The position numbers and the translations under genes are program-made. The notes under the pieces are model-generated. The model saw only the letters and a program-made list of their open reading frames with translations, did not search any database and was not told where the DNA came from. A stretch of 53,532 nt of DNA from Bacilli bacterium (GTDB taxonomy: Bacteria; Bacillota_I; Bacilli_A; RFN20; CAG-826), in NCBI GenBank assembly GCA_024408095.1, contig JAKSVI010000008.1:1-53532 (forward strand). The letters run 5' to 3'. Shown piece by piece: positions 8,994-17,335 of the stretch; within the stretch, counting starts at the first letter, position 1; every line of letters begins with the position of its first letter.

Positions 8994-9683
8994 TCATTTT
9001 CTTTTCTTCAAGGATTTGTTTATAAACTTAACATAGTTAAATTGATCTAAATATGTTTTTATTCTTGTGCTTGGTGTATGCGAACCAACCTTTATGTTTT
9101 CACTTGGTACTTTAAAAGAAAAAACGTTTTTATATTTTGAAACATCTGTGTTTCTTAAGAAAATAACAAACGGATATTTAACATCTTGAAAATCTTCAAT
9201 ATATTTATCTTGATTGATGTGCGGAAATGGTGGAAATGAAAGATCAAAAATTACAATTGTTTTATCTTTGATAATTCTTGTCTTTCTTTCTTCCCATTTT
9301 TTAAAAACATATTCGAATGATGAATCGTGAATAAAATGAATTGTAAGAATAGGATATTTTTTATCATCCGGAATTAAAAGACCTATAGGAAAATCAATGG
9401 AATTTTCCTTATCGTGCACAAGATTCGCTTTTTGCGTATACAAATCTAAATTGTGTACAAAACAAACGTAGTCTTCATCCTTTGGAAAATAGAAGTTTAT
9501 TGTTGGAGAATTAAATTTTAATCCTAGGCGATGGTAAATGATGCCTCCAGTACAATTGTTTGTTATTAAAGTAAAATTCTTTTCTTTTAATTTTAATTTT
9601 AAATATGAAGTATATAAAAAACGAACGAATTTAATTTCGTTTCTATTGAGAAACTTTAAAAATCTAATAAATTTATTTTCCAT
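8994..9683 (-). CDS. DUF1919 family protein of exopolysaccharide loci
   Basis: 229 residues. The signature is FTLITNNCTGGIIYHRLGLK followed by a Y/F-rich DYVCFVHNLDLY and later YPILTIHFIHDSSFEY and KWEERKTRI. These are the hallmarks of DUF1919, found almost only in glycan biosynthesis loci and probably acting on sugar chains; its reaction is not established. A second member lies at 28128 and shares the order of motifs (N/H-C-x-G-x-x-YH, FIHD, KKWxERKxRI). It overlaps the upstream GT4 by 11 bp. Confidence 0.8.
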   Translation of the reverse strand: MENKFIRFLKFLNRNEIKFVRFLYTSYLKLKLKEKNFTLITNNCTGGIIYHRLGLKFNSPTINFYFPKDEDYVCFVHNLDLYTQKANLVHDKENSIDFPIGLLIPDDKKYPILTIHFIHDSSFEYVFKKWEERKTRIIKDKTIVIFDLSFPPFPHINQDKYIEDFQDVKYPFVIFLRNTDVSKYKNVFSFKVPSENIKVGSHTPSTRIKTYLDQFNYVKFINKSLKKRK

Positions 9684-10725
9684 TACTTAATAACCAATTA
9701 TATACATCTTTCGACCATTCATCTAATGAATATTTTTTAACAAGATTTTCTTTAAATTTTGTTGATTGAATTCCTTCAGTTAATGCGTCATAATTGCACA
9801 ATAATTTATGCATTTCCTTTGCAAGGCTTTTTGGATTTTGTGTTTTAAATTTGAACGAAAATTCATCATTATGTCTTTGCTCAGGAATATCAGAAAAGAT
9901 AACAGGTGTTCCGCAATAAATTGATTCTACAATTGAATAGCAGAACGCTTCTTTTCTGCTTGGTGAAATAAAGATTTGATGCTCTTTATAAACTTTCGAA
10001 GGATTGCCTGATGAATAGATAACATTTATGTCACAATTTGGGAATTTTGCAGAAATCCCACGTGAATCCTCAATATTTTTAGAACAATAGATATCTAGTT
10101 TAACATTTAAATTATATTTCTCTTTCAAATAATTAATGGCTTCACAGGCAATATCGACGCCTTTAATTTTCCAATCATATCCAAACATAGCGACTCCATT
10201 TTTTGATGATGGAATATTTTCATTAAATCTAGAAAAATCAACTGCGTTTCTTACAACGTGAATGTTTTTGTGTTTAATAAAAGGTCTAAAAAATTTAATT
10301 AAAGGTTTTGATGCACAGATAACATGTAAATTAGAAGGCTTTCTTCTTTTCTTTATATTTAATTTTAGTAGTTGAAAATTAGTGAAATAAAGTTGTCCAT
10401 GTGCATGAAAATAAAATAAAGTAGATTCGTGCTTAAACGAAAGAGAGGTAACTGGCGCAACCGATAAGAAATGGCACCAACAAATATCTGGTCTAGTATC
10501 ATTTATTGCTTTTTCAAACTCAGATTCAGAAAAATCTATAAAGATAACTTTTTTGTTTTTTGAAAATTCAGACATCCATTTTTGATAATCCGGATTAGGA
10601 GATTTCGGAAAAACATAAATCATTTCAATTTTTGTATTATAAAGTTTATGAAAAGACTCAAGCGAAGCAATAAAAGAACCTGAATATGTGTTTGCAAAGT
10701 TAGCTATTACTAGAATTTTCTTCAT
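9673..10725 (-). CDS. GT4-type glycosyltransferase
   Basis: 350 residues with GT-B organisation. The N-terminal Rossmann half starts KKILVIANFANTYSGSF. The C-terminal half has MFGYDWKIKGVDIAC (the 'KG' donor-site segment) and SPSRKEAFCYSIVESIYCGTPVI, the EX7E-type motif that retains both acidic residues. It would add a sugar from an NDP-donor to a lipid-linked acceptor at the cytoplasmic face. It overlaps the GT8 gene upstream by 4 bp and the DUF1919 gene downstream, so translation is coupled. Donor sugar unknown. Confidence 0.8.
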   Translation of the reverse strand: MKKILVIANFANTYSGSFIASLESFHKLYNTKIEMIYVFPKSPNPDYQKWMSEFSKNKKVIFIDFSESEFEKAINDTRPDICWCHFLSVAPVTSLSFKHESTLFYFHAHGQLYFTNFQLLKLNIKKRRKPSNLHVICASKPLIKFFRPFIKHKNIHVVRNAVDFSRFNENIPSSKNGVAMFGYDWKIKGVDIACEAINYLKEKYNLNVKLDIYCSKNIEDSRGISAKFPNCDINVIYSSGNPSKVYKEHQIFISPSRKEAFCYSIVESIYCGTPVIFSDIPEQRHNDEFSFKFKTQNPKSLAKEMHKLLCNYDALTEGIQSTKFKENLVKKYSLDEWSKDVYNWLLSNGK

Positions 10726-11591
10726 TTGCTTTTCCCAAAAACTTTATTAAAACAATATTTTATAAACCATATTAATCTTTTAAATAAATATTTAATATAG
10801 TAAAAAATACCAAAAATACGAACACCATATTTCCAATACTTGATTCTATAATGTAATCTTCTGTCTGGTTTCCACGGCTTCGCAATGCCAGCATAATGAA
10901 TAATTGATATTTTCTTACTTAAATATGACTTGTCATGAATGAGATATAAAAGTGCAAATCTCATGTATTGGTCTGTTTCCCAACATGTTTTTTCTCCATC
11001 AAAGAAAGTGTTCAAGAAGTCTTGATCGCTTGCTCTAATTTCATATTTAACATTTTTTATTTCATTATTAAATGATTCAATTGTAGGAAATTTTTTAAGG
11101 AATAATTTAACATTAATCATAATTACTCCAGCACATAAATATAAATCATCTTTTAGGCCATACAACTGATTTCGTTCTTTTTGAATATCGAGAACCTCTT
11201 TTGTTCCAAGTAATGTGTAGGTTAATAATTTTTCTGAATAATAAAATTCAGTAATATCATCAACAACAATTGCGTCTCCATCAATATGAAAAATTCTATC
11301 AACATAGTCTGGTAAATAATATAAGCCAATAATTTTTAAAAGAACTTGATCAGACCATTTTCCAGTTATGCTTCCATCAATATGGTGTGGAACAACGATG
11401 CATTCGATTTCATCTTGCTTACGAATATATTTCTTTAAAAAAACAATGTCTTCATTCGGAAGTTTTTTATCATTATATTGAATTAAAAAGAAAATATTTT
11501 TTTCATCACTATGAGCATGCTTAGTAATTGAATAAAAAGTAACTGCTAGTGGTTTTACAAAGTTTTTGTCTGTATCAACAATAAAATACAT
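10722..11591 (-). CDS. GT8-family glycosyltransferase
   Basis: 289 residues with the GT8 pattern: N-terminal VDTDKNFVKPLAVTFYSI, the metal-binding DxD in FHIDGDAIVVDDI, a conserved CAGVIMINVKLF segment, SDQDFLNTFF and HYAGIAKPW near the end. GT8 members in capsule and LPS loci use UDP-glucose or UDP-galactose with retention. The last 45 residues are basic and hydrophobic, possibly a membrane-association tail. It is the first gene of the five-gene minus-strand operon down to 6752, with a promoter at 11598-11606. Confidence 0.85.
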   Translation of the reverse strand: MYFIVDTDKNFVKPLAVTFYSITKHAHSDEKNIFFLIQYNDKKLPNEDIVFLKKYIRKQDEIECIVVPHHIDGSITGKWSDQVLLKIIGLYYLPDYVDRIFHIDGDAIVVDDITEFYYSEKLLTYTLLGTKEVLDIQKERNQLYGLKDDLYLCAGVIMINVKLFLKKFPTIESFNNEIKNVKYEIRASDQDFLNTFFDGEKTCWETDQYMRFALLYLIHDKSYLSKKISIIHYAGIAKPWKPDRRLHYRIKYWKYGVRIFGIFYYIKYLFKRLIWFIKYCFNKVFGKSK

Positions 11592-11597
11592 GATTTT

Positions 11598-11606
11598 ATT
11601 TTATCA
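11598..11606 (-). promoter_or_regulatory. Extended -10 promoter of the GT8 operon, leaderless geometry
   Basis: On the minus strand the sequence reads TG-A-TAAAAT, with the -10 ending 6 nt before the ATG at 11591. No -35 consensus is visible, which an extended -10 tolerates. No Shine-Dalgarno sequence. Confidence 0.5.
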
Positions 11607-11700
11607 TATTGTTTTTAAAAAATAATATAATTTGTTATAAGTTTTTCGTTTTTTATATAATTCTTTATTAATAACAACTTTAATTAATAATTTTTTATAG

Positions 11701-11706
11701 TATAAT
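11701..11706 (+). promoter_or_regulatory. -10 box for the cytidylyltransferase operon, leaderless geometry
   Basis: A perfect TATAAT ends 6 nt before ATG 11713. The -35 region is A+T-rich without a clear hexamer. The transcript would start on or beside the start codon. Confidence 0.45.
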
Positions 11707-11712
11707 AAAAAA

Positions 11713-12138
11713 ATGGTAAAAGATATGTCTAAGAAAATAAAAATTGTAACATTTGGAGTATTTGACTATTTTCATTATGGCCATCTAAAACTTTTTGAAC
11801 AGTGCAAACAATATGGCAATTATTTAATTGTGGGTGTTCAAGATGATGCTGAAATATTAAAAAGAAAACCAAATCATCATATTTTTTATAATACGAATCA
11901 AAGAATCGAAATTATTAAGAATTTAAGACTTGTTGATGAAGTTTTTGTCTCAAAACAAGTTGAATTAGATATTTCAAAGATCGATTTTGATGTGTTAGCT
12001 TTAGGTGAAGATCAAAATCATGACGGCTTTATATTTGCAATTGAATGGTGTAATAAAAACAACAAAAAAATTGTTTATCTAAAACGCACACAAGGAATTA
12101 GTTCCACATTAATTAAAGAAAATTTAGGAAAAAAATGA
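11713..12138 (+). CDS. TagD-like glycerol-3-phosphate (or related) cytidylyltransferase
   Basis: 141 residues. HYGH at 21-24 is the HxGH nucleotide-binding motif. RTQGISSTLIK near the C-terminus corresponds to the RTxGISTTxIK motif of cytidylyltransferases. VTFGVFDYFHYGHLKL is typical of the TagD branch. It would make a CDP-activated alcohol phosphate such as CDP-glycerol, a possible donor for the LicD proteins. Start choice is between 11713 and an in-frame ATG at 11725 (MSKKIK). The promoter position favours 11713 as a leaderless start, but 11725 with a 12-nt leader is possible. It overlaps capF by 4 bp (ATGA). A decayed relative is present at 49341-49454. Confidence 0.8.
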   Translation: MVKDMSKKIKIVTFGVFDYFHYGHLKLFEQCKQYGNYLIVGVQDDAEILKRKPNHHIFYNTNQRIEIIKNLRLVDEVFVSKQVELDISKIDFDVLALGEDQNHDGFIFAIEWCNKNNKKIVYLKRTQGISSTLIKENLGKK

Positions 12139-13226
12139 AAATTTTAGTAACTGGATCTCAAGGATTCATGGGAAAACACCTTAGAAAAAGACTCGATATT
12201 GAAGGTATTGAGTATTTTTCTTTTGATGTCTCAAATACCGAAGAAGAACTAAAAACATATATTTCTGAATGCGATTTTGTTGTTCATTTAGCTGGAGTTA
12301 TGAGGCCATTAAGCAATGAGGAGTTTTATAATTCTAATTCTAATTTAACTAAGAAAATTTTGGATATTATCAAATCGACAGGAAAATCTATTCCGTTTTT
12401 ATTAGCAAGTTCGACGCAAGCTACACTAGATAACGATTATGGCAAAACAAAGAAAATGTGTGAAGATCTTGTCTTTGAATCCGGATTACCTGCATATGTT
12501 TATAGATTTACTAATGCATTTGGAAAATGGGGAAAACCAAATTACAACAGTGTTGCTTCAACATTCTTTTATAACATTGCTCATAATCTCGATATTTTCA
12601 TAAGAGACCCTGACTTCGTTATACATTTTATTTATGTAGATGATATAGTTGATACAATTATAAATTGTATAAAAGGCATCAATAAACCATCTAGAGATAT
12701 ACTTTATGTTTCACCTGTTTATGATTGTACAATAGGTCATTTAGCTGAATTAATTAAGTATTTTAAAAGTTGTATTGTAAGTGAAAAGCATTTACCAATA
12801 ATCAAAGATGATTTTGAATTAAAGGTTTTTGCAACATTTTGCGATTACTTCAGTGATGAAGGATATACTTTTAATTTTGCTAAAGATAGCCGCGGTTCTT
12901 TTGAAGAAATTTTTAAATCAAAAAAATATGGGCAAATTTCAATTAATAGGTCTTACCCTGGAATATTAAAAGGTGGTCATTACCATACTTATAAAAATGA
13001 AATTTTTCAAACTGTTAAAGGAACATGTTTGACTCGTTTGAGAAAAATAGAAACCAATGTTATTGATAATTATGAAATGAACACACTTTCCCAAAACCAA
13101 GTGTATATTTACCCAAATTATACACATGATATTAGAAATATTGGAAAAGATGAATCTGTGACTTTAATGTGGATTTCAGAAATATATTCTGAAGATACTG
13201 CCGACACTTATAAGATGGATGTTTAA
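12135..13226 (+). CDS. capF: CapF/FnlB-type bifunctional NAD(P) reductase with cupin domain
   Basis: The N-terminal short-chain dehydrogenase domain has GSQGFMG (residues 7-13) and the catalytic Y102xxxK106 after SSTQAT. From about residue 265 a cupin domain begins (INRSYPGILKGGHYHTYKNE), with metal-binding His residues and a closing DTY near the C-terminus. This two-domain layout and 363-residue length match Staphylococcus aureus Cap5F, which handles the second step to UDP-N-acetyl-L-fucosamine. CapG is encoded at 594, far upstream and in a different block. CapE (the 4,6-dehydratase/5-epimerase) is not in the window. It is coupled to the cytidylyltransferase by an ATGA overlap. Confidence 0.9.
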   Translation: MKILVTGSQGFMGKHLRKRLDIEGIEYFSFDVSNTEEELKTYISECDFVVHLAGVMRPLSNEEFYNSNSNLTKKILDIIKSTGKSIPFLLASSTQATLDNDYGKTKKMCEDLVFESGLPAYVYRFTNAFGKWGKPNYNSVASTFFYNIAHNLDIFIRDPDFVIHFIYVDDIVDTIINCIKGINKPSRDILYVSPVYDCTIGHLAELIKYFKSCIVSEKHLPIIKDDFELKVFATFCDYFSDEGYTFNFAKDSRGSFEEIFKSKKYGQISINRSYPGILKGGHYHTYKNEIFQTVKGTCLTRLRKIETNVIDNYEMNTLSQNQVYIYPNYTHDIRNIGKDESVTLMWISEIYSEDTADTYKMDV

Positions 13227-13229
13227 TTT

Positions 13230-14393
13230 ATGTCTGATGTTAAGCAATATAAACTAGTTTATGTTGGTGGTGCGATTGACCATATTATTTTGCCAATAAT
13301 TAAAGAATTCTATAAAAATTATGGTGATGATTTTTTATTTATCTCAACTTATGAAAAAGCTGGTCTTAGAACTGATATAGGCTATAGTTTTGCTCCATCA
13401 GATTATCCATTTGTCAAAACCGCATATACCTCTAAAAATGATTTTCGAGATTGCAAAAAACTAATTAAAAAAGCTAAGGTTGTCATATATCAAAGAGTAG
13501 AACATAAATCCATTATCAGAGGCAGATTATTCACACGAAAAATCACATTCAAATGTACCGAAAGATTATATAAGAAAAAAACAACACCAAAAAATTTTTT
13601 AAGGAGAGTTTTAGGCACAATTTATCATTATCATTTGTTCAATAAACATAATAAATATGTTTTGTGTATGGGTGGATACGCTGCAGCAGACCTTAAAAAA
13701 GCTCATCTTTTTAAAGGCAAAATGTTGACTTGGGGTTATTTTACTGATACTACTAAAACTCCTTATGAACAGCTTTTAAAATTGAAAGAAAAAGATGATA
13801 TAAACTCTTTCTGCTGGGTTGGACGTTTTGTCCCGGAAAAACAACCAATGATGGTCTTAGAATTAGCTAAATTTTTAAAAAGCAAAAATGTAAATTTTAA
13901 AATAAAAATGTGTGGTTATGGGTCACTTATTGATGATTGTAATTCATATGTTTCAGACAACAATTTAACTGACTGCGTTGATATTTTAGGGCCTCTTCCT
14001 TTAAAAGAAAAAGAGGAGCTAATGAATTCATCTAAGTATTTTTTGTTTACATCAAACAGAGAAGAGGGCTGGGGCGCTGTAGTGAATGAAGCTATGGGTT
14101 CTGCATGTGTTTGCTTTGCTCCTAAAGAAGCAGGATCTCCAAAAACATTAATCAATGATTTAAATAACGGTTATTTATATTCTTCCGAAAATCAAGATGA
14201 ATTAAATAATCTTGTACTTTCTGTTTTAAATAGGAAAGACAATGAAAAAGTTCAAAAAAATGCATATGAAAGCATTTCCGGTTGCTGGAATACAAAAGTT
14301 GCTGTAAAAAGGCTTTGCAAGTTTATAGATAATCTTTTAGATTATAATAAAATTATTTTCGAAGATTATGGACCGTGCTCTAAAGCTAAATAA
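13230..14393 (+). CDS. GT4-type glycosyltransferase
   Basis: 387 residues. The C-terminal half shows GRFVPEKQPMMVLELAKFL, GYGSLIDDC, LGPLPLKEKEELMNSS and FTSNREEGWGAVVNEAMGSA, the last being the GT4 E-x7-E region (EEGW...NEAMG). The N-terminal half is divergent and basic. Starts 3 nt after capF. Within the cluster it may transfer FucNAc because it directly follows capF, but that is only neighbourhood inference. Confidence 0.8.
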   Translation: MSDVKQYKLVYVGGAIDHIILPIIKEFYKNYGDDFLFISTYEKAGLRTDIGYSFAPSDYPFVKTAYTSKNDFRDCKKLIKKAKVVIYQRVEHKSIIRGRLFTRKITFKCTERLYKKKTTPKNFLRRVLGTIYHYHLFNKHNKYVLCMGGYAAADLKKAHLFKGKMLTWGYFTDTTKTPYEQLLKLKEKDDINSFCWVGRFVPEKQPMMVLELAKFLKSKNVNFKIKMCGYGSLIDDCNSYVSDNNLTDCVDILGPLPLKEKEELMNSSKYFLFTSNREEGWGAVVNEAMGSACVCFAPKEAGSPKTLINDLNNGYLYSSENQDELNNLVLSVLNRKDNEKVQKNAYESISGCWNTKVAVKRLCKFIDNLLDYNKIIFEDYGPCSKAK

Positions 14394-14465
14394 ATTTTTA
14401 TTGTTAACTATTATATAAGAGAATTTATATTTAGTGCTCTAATGTGCTACCTATTTTTAATATTA

Positions 14466-14476
14466 TGTTATAAAAT
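14466..14476 (+). promoter_or_regulatory. Extended -10 element before the WecB-type gene
   Basis: TG-T-TATAAA sits 12 nt before ATG 14487 (a shifted reading is TAAAAT at 14471-14476). No clear -35. It would give a leader of about 5 nt. Confidence 0.35.
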
Positions 14477-14486
14477 ATTAAACGTT

Positions 14487-15590
14487 ATGAAAAAGATATT
14501 GGTATGTTTTGGCACTAGGCCGGAAGCTATAAAAATGTGTCCGCTAGTAATTGCGTTAAGAAAAAAACAGTGTTTTGATGTTAAGATTGTGGTTTCGGGG
14601 CAACATAAAGAAATGCTGCAATCAGTTTTAAAAGTGTTTCATATGGTGCCTGATTACAATTTGGATATAATGAAAGAAAATCAAACTCTTTTTGATATTA
14701 CAAATTCTACTTTAGAAAAATCGAAAGTGGTTTTTGAAAAAGAAAACCCCGATCTAGTATTGGTTCACGGTGATACTTCTACTTCCTTCGCTTTCTCGTT
14801 AGCAGCTTTTTATCTTGGCATAAAGGTTGGACACGTTGAAGCTGGATTAAGAACTTACGATATTCATTCCCCTTTTCCTGAGGAATTCAACAGATGCGCT
14901 ATTTCGGTAGTTTCAGAATTAGATTTTGCTCCAACAGATTCAGCAAAATGTAATTTACTAAGAATGGGTAAAAATGAAAATTTTATTTTTGTAACAGGCA
15001 ACACCGGTATTGACTCTTTACGATATACAATTGATGAAAATTATTTTGATGAAAACATTAAATTTGCAAAAGATAATCCAACTATTTTAGTTACTTGTCA
15101 TCGAAGAGAAAATATTGGTGCTAACATGGAGAATATTTTCTCCGCTCTTAAAAGAATAGCTTTGGAATTTAAAACAATTAACATTATTTACCCAGTACAT
15201 AAAAATCCTAAAGTTAGAGAAATAGCACACAAACATCTAGATAATGTGAAAAATATTAAACTTGTAGAACCATTAAACACTATAGAGTTTCACAATCTAA
15301 TGAATTGTTGTAAATTTGTTGTAACTGATAGTGGAGGAATACAAGAAGAAGCACCTTTTTTAGGGAAACCTGTTTTAGTTGTTAGGGATACAACTGAACG
15401 ACCAGAAGCGGTTAAAGCTGGTACTTGTAAACTTTCTGGGGTAAATGAAGATTCAATCTATAACGATATTAAAGAATTAATAACATCAAATAGTTTTTAT
15501 AATAAAATGGCTAATTCTATAAATCCATATGGTGATGGTTTTGCCTCTGAGAAAATAGCTGATATTTTGGAGCAAATTTATGATTCCTAA
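14487..15590 (+). CDS. wecB: Non-hydrolysing UDP-GlcNAc 2-epimerase
   Basis: From ATG 14487 the protein is 367 residues, the usual length for WecB/MnaA. An ATG at 14442 would add 15 hydrophobic residues not found in the family and lies upstream of the likely -10. Motifs: CFGTRPEAIKMCPLV, SGQHKEML, VHGDTSTSFA, HVEAGLRT, FPEEFNR, TGNTGID, TCHRRENIG, YPVHKNPKV, TDSGGIQEEAP and RDTTERPEA. It interconverts UDP-GlcNAc and UDP-ManNAc, a precursor for glycan or teichoic linkage units. Compared with the gene at 594 it belongs to a clearly different epimerase branch and has no HTH. Overlaps the next gene by 11 bp. Confidence 0.9.
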   Translation: MKKILVCFGTRPEAIKMCPLVIALRKKQCFDVKIVVSGQHKEMLQSVLKVFHMVPDYNLDIMKENQTLFDITNSTLEKSKVVFEKENPDLVLVHGDTSTSFAFSLAAFYLGIKVGHVEAGLRTYDIHSPFPEEFNRCAISVVSELDFAPTDSAKCNLLRMGKNENFIFVTGNTGIDSLRYTIDENYFDENIKFAKDNPTILVTCHRRENIGANMENIFSALKRIALEFKTINIIYPVHKNPKVREIAHKHLDNVKNIKLVEPLNTIEFHNLMNCCKFVVTDSGGIQEEAPFLGKPVLVVRDTTERPEAVKAGTCKLSGVNEDSIYNDIKELITSNSFYNKMANSINPYGDGFASEKIADILEQIYDS

Positions 15591-16293
15591 GATTATTCAT
15601 TATATTTGGTTTGGCGATAAACCGCTCGATAATGTTGCGAAGAAATGCTTAAAGAGTTGGAAAAAATATTGTCCAGATTATAAGCTAATTCTTTGGAACG
15701 AAAAAAATTTTGATGTAAACATGTTTCAATATACTAAAGAAGCATTTTTAACAAAATCTTGGGCTTTTTTGAGCGATGTTGTTAGATTGTATGCTCTTGT
15801 GAATTACGGTGGAGTTTATATGGACACAGATGTTCAAATTACTAAACCTATTGACGATTTTCTTGATAAAAGAGCCTTTTCTGGTTTTGAAGATCAAAAA
15901 AATATTCCAACAGGCATTATGGCATGCGAAAAAGGTTTTCCTCTTTTTCAAAAACTTTTAAATGATTACAAATCAAGATCTTTAATTAGAAAAGATGGCT
16001 CAATCGATAGAACCACAAACGTTCAAACTATTACAAAAACACTTTTACAGTATGGTTTTGTACCAAATAATCAATATCAGGTTATTGAAGGGTTTGAATT
16101 ATTTCCTAATGATTATTTTTGTCCTAAAGATCATAATACATTGAAAATATACAAAACACAAAATACTCACACCATACATCATTTTAATGCTTCGTGGTGT
16201 ACAAAAAAAGAACGTTTTATTAGAAAAATAGGTCCAAAATGGACGAGAATATTAGTTTCTATTAAACATATTTTTAGGCGCAAACATGAATAA
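15580..16293 (+). CDS. GT32-type (OCH1/capsule) glycosyltransferase
   Basis: 237 residues with PKIIHYIWFGDKPL at the N-terminus, WNEKNFD, and KSWAFLSDVVRLYALVNYGG followed by VYMDTDV, where DTD is the metal-binding DxD. This is the GT32 pattern found in small capsular transferases. The tail is strongly basic, as often seen in peripheral membrane transferases. It overlaps the preceding epimerase by 11 bp and the following GT2 by 8 bp, placing it firmly in the long plus-strand operon that runs to 27133. Confidence 0.85.
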   Translation: MIPKIIHYIWFGDKPLDNVAKKCLKSWKKYCPDYKLILWNEKNFDVNMFQYTKEAFLTKSWAFLSDVVRLYALVNYGGVYMDTDVQITKPIDDFLDKRAFSGFEDQKNIPTGIMACEKGFPLFQKLLNDYKSRSLIRKDGSIDRTTNVQTITKTLLQYGFVPNNQYQVIEGFELFPNDYFCPKDHNTLKIYKTQNTHTIHHFNASWCTKKERFIRKIGPKWTRILVSIKHIFRRKHE

Positions 16294-17335
16294 AAAAGTT
16301 TCTATTATTGTCCCTGTTTATAATTCTGCCAAGTATTTGTATCAATGCTTAAATTCTATTAAAAATCAAACATTTAGTGATTTTGAACTGATACTTATTG
16401 ATGACGGTTCAAATGATGAGTCATACGATATTTGCAAGAATTTTTGTTTAAATGAAAAAAGAGCAATTTTATATCATAACGAAAACCACGGGGTAAGCTA
16501 TTCAAGAAATTTTGGCATTTGTCATTCCAATTGTGAATTTATTTGTTTTGTTGATTCTGATGATGTGGTCGACAAAGATTTTGTTGAAAAAATGTATTCT
16601 AGGATAAAAGGAAAAGACATTGTTTTTTGCAGGTTTTCTATGTTTTCAGAGTTTAATCTTAAAACAAAATATTTCGAGAATAACTTGTCTAACCTTGTTC
16701 ATTCTCCTTCCTCACTTCAGTATTTGTTGGTTGGGGACAAATATTCTAACAAAAATAATTTGATTGAAACAAATAAAGTTTTTGGATCCTGTTGTAGATC
16801 AATGTTTAGAAAAAATATTATTCAAAAATATAATATAAAATTTCCTGAGAACGTTGTTCTTGGTGAAGACACTGTTTTTTTAATGAATTACTTGCTTTGT
16901 TGCAAAAATGCTTACTTGGTCGATGAATATTTATATTTTTATAGAATAAGTTGCAATTCTGCAGTAAAGAAATATGCAACAAATTATGTTTCAAACTTTT
17001 ATGAAACTAGAATTGAGACGTTGAGAGCAGAAATTGATTCACTTTCTAAAATTCAGAACAATAATTACGCTTGCCTTTTAGAAAATTATGTGAAAATGGA
17101 TTTTAACTTCAATTTTGTAATAAATGAGATTAAATTAAATCCTTTAACTTCATATAACAAATTGCTCAAAATAAGCAAAAACGAATATAAAACAAATTTA
17201 AATTTTAAAATAAAATTAATTTCTAAATTGAATAAAATAACATTTAAAAGAAAAATTTTATTAATTTTAATTAAATATAGAAATTATAGACTAATTAGTT
17301 TTTTCTTAAGGAGGAATAAAAAGTGGATGATCTAA
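16286..17335 (+). CDS. GT2-family glycosyltransferase
   Basis: 349 residues; KVSIIVPVYNSAKYLYQCLNS opens a GT-A domain, with LILIDDGSNDES and CFVDSDDVVD carrying the metal-binding DxD, and LGEDTVF later (ED motif near the catalytic base). The last 100 residues are Lys/Asn/Tyr rich without recognisable domain. One of several GT2 proteins in the operon (17323, 20412, 26345 and, separately, 43955). Confidence 0.85.
   Translation: MNKKVSIIVPVYNSAKYLYQCLNSIKNQTFSDFELILIDDGSNDESYDICKNFCLNEKRAILYHNENHGVSYSRNFGICHSNCEFICFVDSDDVVDKDFVEKMYSRIKGKDIVFCRFSMFSEFNLKTKYFENNLSNLVHSPSSLQYLLVGDKYSNKNNLIETNKVFGSCCRSMFRKNIIQKYNIKFPENVVLGEDTVFLMNYLLCCKNAYLVDEYLYFYRISCNSAVKKYATNYVSNFYETRIETLRAEIDSLSKIQNNNYACLLENYVKMDFNFNFVINEIKLNPLTSYNKLLKISKNEYKTNLNFKIKLISKLNKITFKRKILLILIKYRNYRLISFFLRRNKKWMI
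17307..17314 (+). promoter_or_regulatory. Full-consensus Shine-Dalgarno that decides a GTG start
   Basis: TAAGGAGG ends 8 nt before GTG 17323. It is the strongest ribosome-binding site in the glycan operon and shows that operon-internal genes here use canonical initiation, unlike the leaderless first genes. Confidence 0.85.
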
